From positions 124,364,796 to 124,428,795 of the forward strand of contig CM053142.1 of the NCBI GenBank assembly GCA_028571685.1: a stretch of DNA of 64,000 nucleotides. The letters are read 5' to 3'. A program made the translations under genes and the position numbers. The notes beneath the pieces are model-generated. The model was not told the origin of the DNA. It made no database searches and saw nothing but the letters and a program-made list of their open reading frames with translations. The DNA comes from Heterohyrax brucei. Lineage: Eukaryota; Chordata; Mammalia; Hyracoidea; Procaviidae. Positions 58,312 through 64,000 of this stretch are shown here, in pieces (position 1 is the first letter of the stretch; each line of letters opens with the position of its first letter).

Positions 58312-58845
58312 GATACAGAGACTACATCAGCACGAGACCACGAGAACTAGGTGGTAGCCAGCCACCCCAGTGACTGCCTGGACAGGGAGCACAACATAAA
58401 GTCCCTGATGTAGCAGGAGAAAAACAGGTGCGCAGAACTAGAACTCTATTAAAAGACCACACATGATGGTCTGGCAGAGTGGAGGGTCCCCTGAGGACAT
58501 AGCCCCTGGACTCTGTTAGCCCAGGGCTAAAACCAGTACCAAAGCCAACTCTTCAAAGATTGGACTGCACTATAAGATACAGAGTGATGCTAGCGAAGCA
58601 TGTATTTCTTGGCTTAAATATATACACAAGGCTGTCTGTGCAGCAGTTGTCCAGAGGTGAGATGAGAGGGTGGAGGGAGACAGGTATTGGCTGAATGAAT
58701 ATGGGAAGTACAGGGTGGAAAGCAGTGTGCTGTCATGGGAGGGGGCAGGAGTACTTAGAGCAGTACAGGGGTGGGGGTATGGGGTTTCATATGGCAAATT
58801 GATTTGGATTGTAAACTTTCACTTAAAGCACAATTTTTTTTTAAA
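58312..58845 (+). mobile_element. L1 3' UTR, older type
   Basis: GACTACATCAGCACGAGACC, GACCACACATGATGGTCTGG, AGTGTGCTGTCATGGGAGG, ATTGTAAACTTTCACTTAAA; same type as 19800-20589. Confidence 0.8.
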
Positions 58846-59443
58846 TCAATTATTCCTGTACTAAGTATAATTCTTTCAGAAAGACAACTATAGAAATGAA
58901 TTAATTTCAGGCAAAGCAATTCAGAGATAGAGAGTTAATGATGATAAAAGAAAATAACAGAGACTAAATACAAATCTAAAACTAAAATCCATAATAGCAA
59001 TTAAATATGAAGTTAATAGTTTCGATCTCCAAACATAAACTTAAACTTGGAAATAATAAATACATGGTTACTAAAAAAAATGATTAAGAAAGGATTTATA
59101 AACACCTTTGCAAATAAAATTTCCTATTCATTCATTCATACAACTAACCAATCTTTGATGCATTTTCTTCAGCACAGATGACCATATGATAAACCAGTTG
59201 AACTCATTACCCTGACTGCGGGAGCCAATCACGCCAACCACAGATGTTTGGATCAGGTGTGGGCCCTGCTCCATAAGCAGTTGGTCTGCATTCTTTTTAA
59301 TGAGCTAGGAGGTGGTCTGTCAAATAAATAAATAAACAGGAATAGTCACACTACATTCACTATACAGAACTACTTAGATTCTTTCTCTTTAGAAATGTAA
59401 ATGTGAGACATATAGAGAAAGTATATCATTTGTAGCACAGTAA
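58846..59443. other. Intergenic, nothing recognised
   Basis: AT-rich; no feature seen. Confidence 0.5.
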
Positions 59444-59605
59444 AAAAAGCTACATCCATTGCTATTGCATTGATTCCAACTCATAGTGACCATATGGGGC
59501 AGAGTAGAACTGCCCATGGAGTTTTCAAGGAGCCCAGGTAGATATGAACTGCTGATCTTTTGATGAGCAGCCATAGCTCTAAACCACTATGCCATCAGGG
59601 TTTCC
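59444..59605 (-). repeat. AfroSINE
   Basis: Antisense copy ending TATGCCATCAGGGTTTCC. Confidence 0.9.
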
Positions 59606-59609
59606 ATAA

Positions 59610-60580
59610 GCTAATAGAAAGAAGAAAAGCAACAGAAACTATGAAGTAGACAAAGATATGAGTATGCTGAAGCTATGAGAAAGAAGCTAGATGATGTATA
59701 GCTTTGGGAGTGAGGTAACCAGTCGATAAATGGTCTCCAAAAAGGGTGTCCTGTCTTTGAACTTGAATAAAACAAGTTGTATAAATCATACAGTTTTAAT
59801 TGTTTTATTATTGTAAAGTACATTTGATGCCATTGTGTGTGGAAAAGAACTTTGAGTAAATGGCCACTACCAAAAATAATCAGTTATCTTAGCCTGTTAT
59901 CTTTCACCATTGACAGTCACAGCCTTTCCTCATCTATCTTGGAAAAAAAAAGGGGGCCAGTGATTCTGCTGGGCCCAAATCCACTCTAAACAGAAACTTT
60001 AGGGGAATGAAGTGGATGATCTTGAATCTCCATTGGGTTCTCATGGCTCCAAATGCAATGAAGAACCATTCATCCAAAAACAGTCCTTGTCACTGAAGAT
60101 GATTTTTTGGCCACAAGCAATTGCCCTAAGCCCAGGCAGCAAATACACAGCACCATCTGTAGTCATTGGACTTCAGTTCTTGAGTCCAAACAATTTTGTA
60201 GCTGTAAAGCTTCAAGTCCAGACACAAAATATGCCAAACTGTGGTCGACAAGAGGACTAGTTCTTGTGATTGGCAAGAAATTGATTGGGATAGATTCTTG
60301 CATACACTCTGACAAACAGGGGTGATGTCTTCATTGGAAAGAGTAGTTTCTTCTTGCAAAAGCATTGTCTGATTGGCAGTAGATCGAGTTGTCTCAATTT
60401 CTTGATTAAATGTCAAATTGTTCTCTCAAAATGATTATGTGCACCATAATTTTCACACAATGCACAGAACGCTTAGTGAACAGAACACACATTTTGATAA
60501 GAAACTTTAATAATTTCTACACACTGTGGAACTGTGGAACTTTTCATGGCTATTTGTCAAAACTAAAAAATGTGATAAAT
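59610..60580 (-). pseudogene. Tc1/mariner-superfamily transposase relic
   Basis: The minus strand, pieced from several frames, gives in the right order an N-terminal part (YGAHNHFERTI), SQELVLLSTTVWHILCLD, KIVWTQELKSND, KIIFSDKDCFWMNG (about 60066-60107, with the first catalytic Asp), HPLHSPKVSV, ITGPLFF, GKAVTVNGER (59900-59929) and a C-terminal WLPHSQSYTSSSFFL. This matches the layout of IS630/Tc1/mariner transposases of the kind common in arthropods (FSDEAHF, VTVNGERY, FFLW). The second catalytic Asp region is not recognisable and stops are frequent, so it is inactive. Confidence 0.65.
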
Positions 60581-60630
60581 ATGACTGCTATAGCTTCACA
60601 AATATCACCATCATGAACTGTCAAAAATAG

Positions 60631-61197
60631 GACATCCTCCACTTCAGCACAGGACCAGAAGAACTAGGTGGTGCTGAGGCAGCACCAGTGACTGCCCATA
60701 TGGGGCACGCATAATGGAGCCCCAGACATAGCATGAGAAGAAGCACAGGGCAGAGCGAGAACTCTACCAAAAAAAACCACACTTGATGGTCCTTCTGACT
60801 AGAGGGCCCCAGGAAGCATGGCCCCCAGACTCAACACCAAACTGCATCCAGCACTGGGGCCAGCCCTCCAGACAAAGACTGAACTGTATGATACAAAGCA
60901 CAAAGTACGGATGGTGACAAATCTTTGGACTTAAACATGTGCACAGGGCTGTCCGAGACACTCATCACTGGAACCAAGATGATTAGGTGAGAGGGCCAGG
61001 TCTTGGTCAAAAGGTCATGAGAAGTCCCAGACAAAAGGGGAAATGTGCTGTCATGGCAACGGGAGGATGGTTTAAGCAGTTAGAATAGAATAGTGGTGGA
61101 AGTTGTGGGTATTATATAGCAAAATGATCTAGATTGTAAAATTGTTCGTAATTCAAATAAAATGTATCAAAAAAGTAAGACAAAAGTAAGACATCCT
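60631..61197 (+). mobile_element. L1 3' UTR, older type, with 8-bp TSD GACATCCT
   Basis: The insert 60639-61189 is flanked by GACATCCT (60631-60638 and 61190-61197). It contains GGACCAGAAGAACTAGGTGG, CACACTTGATGGTCC, AATGTGCTGTCATGGC and an A-rich end. Confidence 0.75.
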
Positions 61198-61579
61198 TAT
61201 CTGAAGACCCTTTAGAAGGAGAAATACTAGCAGAGACAGAGGAGATGTGTCTTGGTTGTAAGCACTGGAGGGAGAAGGTAGCACAATACTTCTGCTGAAA
61301 TTAACAGAGCAGTTGTGGTTCCTGAAGGCTTTCGTGTTCCCAAAGTACATGCCAAGTTCTGGGAAGCCTACCTCTTCTTATGTTCCCAAAAGGTTTTGCT
61401 TCCTGGTTGGAATTCCTTTCTCTTTTATTTTCTCATGAATTATCACTTGGAACCATTACTGACTATCGTAGGTAAAAGAATCTGCCTACCATGCCATGTG
61501 GTGGTCTCATCTTTATTGTTTCATCCACTCCTCTGCTCTTTTCTTCTCTGTGTATTCTACTTAGCTGATTTCGTGTATA
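61198..61579. other. Intergenic, nothing recognised
   Basis: The frame 61315-61614 runs into a SINE and has no known resemblance. Confidence 0.5.
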
Positions 61580-61676
61580 CTCAAATCAAACCAAACCCAC
61601 AACTGTTGAGTTGATTCTGACTCATAGTTACCCTACAGGACAAAGTAGAACTGCCCTATAGAGTTTCTAAGGAGGG
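61580..61676 (-). repeat. AfroSINE, truncated
   Basis: Antisense 3' half: AAACCCACAACTGTTGAG to AGAGTTTCTAAGGAGG. Confidence 0.85.
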
Positions 61677-62059
61677 CATGTAAATGAGTTTGGACTTTAT
61701 TCTGGAAACAGTAAAAAATCATAAAAGTGCTTTGTATTTGCATTTTAGAAAAAGGTCTGGGGAATGATACGGAAAACATTGGAAATGGAAGGGAGATGGG
61801 GATTCCACTTTGGAAACTGTTGCTTTAAGCCAGGTGACAGGTGATGATGGTCTGAACCAAGCTAGTGAGAATGGAAAATAAATGAATTAATTGGAAAGTC
61901 ATGAAGGAGAATGGATGAACAGAACTTCATTCAGCTTAAGAGGAGTAGTTGAGAGAACAGGAAAGTTTGACTCCTAGGTTCCAAATCTGAGCAACCAGAT
62001 GGGTGTTGGTGCCTTCCCTTGAGAACAGGACTACCTCCTTTTGGGGGAGGAGTATGAGG

Positions 62060-62140
62060 TGCTGATGGAACTTGAGGATCTTCCTCCTTTTCACTGACCC
62101 ACTACCAAGCATGATGTCTTTCTCCAGGGACTGAATGATA
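62060..62140 (-). repeat. RTE fragment
   Basis: TTCCTCCTTTTCACTGACCC and GCATGATGTCTTTCTCCAGG are the antisense RTE ORF end. Confidence 0.7.
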
Positions 62141-62351
62141 TTACTAGACAAGTTTTATTGTTATATATGAATACATATTCATTTTTAATTAGATAATTTT
62201 TCTAAAAGATTCATAAGGAATCAGAAGAAAACACAGATTTCATTTTAAATATCAGGTAGATAGCTTTCTGATCATTAAGTTTATTTAGGAGTTAAGAGAA
62301 GAATGAATGGGAGCGATGATCCCAAGAGTCACCTTTTTCTACCACGTTATT

Positions 62352-62855
62352 TAACTATGTACTCTACTATGTGCCAGGCATTGCTCTTTACCTGCCATAC
62401 CTTATCTAACCTCACAACTACCTCATGAGGAAATCACTTCTACTCTCCTCTTTTAAAGATGAATAAGCTGGAGATTGTTGTTGTTATGTGCTATGGTTGG
62501 CTGTGATTCCCAGTGACCCTATGACTCCCAGAACAAAACACTGCCAGGTCCTGCACCATCCCCACAATCACTGCTATGCTTGAGCCCCTTGTTGCGCTAC
62601 TGTGTCAATCCGTCTCACTGAGACAAACACCAAACCAAACCCAGCACCACTGAGTGGAGTCGGACTCGCAGGTCTTCCTCTTTTGCACTGACCTGCTTCT
62701 TTACCAAGTGTGAAGTCCTTCTCTCTGATAACATGTCCAAAAAATGGGAATTTAAAATTTAATTTGTTGGTTACCCAGACAGCAACCAGCAGAGCTAAGG
62801 TTCAAATTTAGGACTTTTTATCTTCAGAGCCTAAGGCTCAAATACTATGTGATAG
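62352..62855 (-). repeat. MIR split by RTE
   Basis: Antisense MIR pieces 62352-62474 (TATGTGCCAGGCATTGC, CTCATGAGGAAATCAC) and 62765-62855 (CAGCAGAGCTAAGGTTC) flank an RTE insertion. Confidence 0.7.
62475..62760 (-). mobile_element. RTE/BovB-type 3' end inserted in MIR
   Basis: Antisense tail (GTTGTTGTTATGTGC, GTGCTATGGTTGGCTGTG) with an AfroSINE scrap at 62624-62672 (CAAACCCAGCACCACTGAG) inside it. Confidence 0.75.
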
Positions 62856-63417
62856 AACTCTAAAAACATTATTTATGTTAATAAAAGGCTAAAGATAGCT
62901 GGCATTTTTCACGTAATTCTCAATTAAGACAGATTTTGTGACCACCAAGCCAGCCTCATAGTGACATTCACAGGTATGCTAAAATTTTTACACTACTGTA
63001 GTTCTTGAGACACGTGAGAACAATATGTATTTGAATACTTTGTTTTTGCTATTAAAGGAGAAACTCCTGCATTTTGTTCATTTTTTAACGTGTAGAATCA
63101 AAAAATCATTCTTACCTCAGGTAATTTCTAAGGTTTTGGCAAAAAGCTACACATTGTTTCTGAAGCAGCATAATCTCCCCGGGTATATGTACATCAAAGG
63201 CTGGTTTTCAAGGAAATTTACAGATTACTGGGTAAAAGTAATTGTTACATCTAGTGAGACAATTCTGACTTTTCAGTCATAAGTACTGCATTTAATTAAT
63301 GTCAGTTGCATTTTCTCTTTTGTATGTAGGAAATATGAAGGACAATAAGGCAAGTGATTTTGAGTCAGTCATGCCAAAGTTAATAACAATTCAATTTCAA
63401 AAGAAAAGCTGTCTACA
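62856..63417. other. Intergenic, nothing recognised
   Basis: The frame 63025-63282 is AT-rich and without resemblance to a protein. Confidence 0.5.
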
Positions 63418-63660
63418 TATGAGTTGGAATTGACTCGACAGCAAAGAGTTAGATTCGGTAATACATTAAGGAGCACTGGTAGGGCAATGGTTAAAGCACT
63501 CAGCTGCTAATCAATAGGTCAGTGGTTTGAAACCACCAAATTCAACCGTTCCCCTCCCCCTGCTATCCAGGAGAAATTACAGAATTATAACATAGGAAAC
63601 CCTATGCAGCAGTTCTTTGTCCCAAAGAGTTGCTTTAAGTCAGAATAATGGTGATGGGTT
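63418..63660 (+). repeat. AfroSINE tail fragment then AfroSINE (long variant)
   Basis: Tail piece 63418-63458 (GAGTTGGAATTGACTCGACA) followed by a diverged long-variant sense copy at 63467-63660. Confidence 0.75.
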
Positions 63661-63743
63661 AATACATAAAACCGACGCCACAGAACTGTCGAGTTTCCCA
63701 GAAATTATGCAGTAGACACCAACGATTCAAGGCGGTGACTACC

Positions 63744-63917
63744 CTGGAGACCCTGGCAGCCTAGTGGTGAAGTGCTACCCCTGCTAACCAAAAGGTCGGC
63801 AATTCAAATTGCCAGACACTCCTCGCAAACTCTATGGAGCAGTTCTAGTCTGTTCTTTAGGGTCACTACGAGTGGGAATCGATTCCACGCAGTGGGTTTG
63901 TTTTTGTTTTTGTTTTG
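63744..63917 (+). repeat. AfroSINE
   Basis: Sense copy: GACCCTGGCAGCCTAGTGG to GCAGTGGGTTTGTTTTTG. Confidence 0.9.
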
Positions 63918-64000
63918 TACTACCTCATCTGTCATTTATCCATCCTTGTCTGCTTATCAGAAGGGATGGGGGTGGGAGAATTTTAGTTTACGAAGGACTT

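Noticed and set aside
60012..60325. Small + strand frames over the transposase relic
   Set aside because: Shadows of the minus-strand transposase remains.
8226..64000. Exons or CpG-island promoter of the expected next gene (MON2)
   Set aside because: No coding exon phrase and no CpG-rich segment seen; it probably lies beyond the window.

Overview
This is mammalian nuclear DNA from an afrotherian, probably a paenungulate such as an elephant or sirenian. The evidence is about 35 copies of the tRNA-derived afrotherian SINE (AfroSINE), several RTE/BovB-type LINE copies with it, and lineage-typical L1 elements whose roughly 1 kb 3' UTR recurs six or more times. The sequence alone does not settle the species. 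The base composition is AT-rich, no CpG island is visible, and there is one host gene.

At 1-8.2 kb lies the 3' end of USP15 (ubiquitin-specific protease 15) on the + strand. Three coding exons (266-369, 2709-2797, 6217-6399) splice in frame with canonical sites and give the last ~125 residues: the USP His box, the WYYFDD motif and the acidic tail. The 3' UTR carries three AATAAA signals, a Pumilio-type motif and a long near-perfect A/T-rich hairpin.

At 8.2-64 kb is intergenic DNA. In other mammals the next gene on this side is MON2, but none of its exons or a CpG-island promoter is visible here. The space is built of layered transposons. 8.2-20.6 kb is mostly unique AT-rich sequence with SINEs, MIR, MaLR-type LTRs, one tRNA-Gly-derived SINE and L1 3' ends. 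20.8-27.9 kb is one L1 flanked by a 13-bp target-site duplication (TSD), itself invaded by a MaLR-like LTR and a second L1. 28-33 kb has SINEs, an RTE copy and three ERV-type LTRs. 34.2-40.6 kb is a second L1 interrupted by mariner fragments, an RTE, two L1 3' ends and a SINE. 40.6-48 kb has L2, LTRs, an L1M split by an RTE, and a Tigger-like relic. 48.2-50.9 kb is a 5'-truncated L1. 53.7-56.9 kb is ancient antisense L1M/HAL1-like sequence. 59.6-60.6 kb holds an unusual Tc1/mariner-superfamily transposase relic. 62-64 kb is again RTE, MIR and SINEs.

Apart from USP15 I see no intact gene. All longer reading frames are transposon ORF remnants or chance frames. I found no convincing undescribed functional system. 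The best leads are the 3' UTR hairpin, the 60-kb transposase relic, and a set of nested insertions with readable TSDs that order transposon activity. Repeat borders are good to about 10-30 bp unless a TSD is given.
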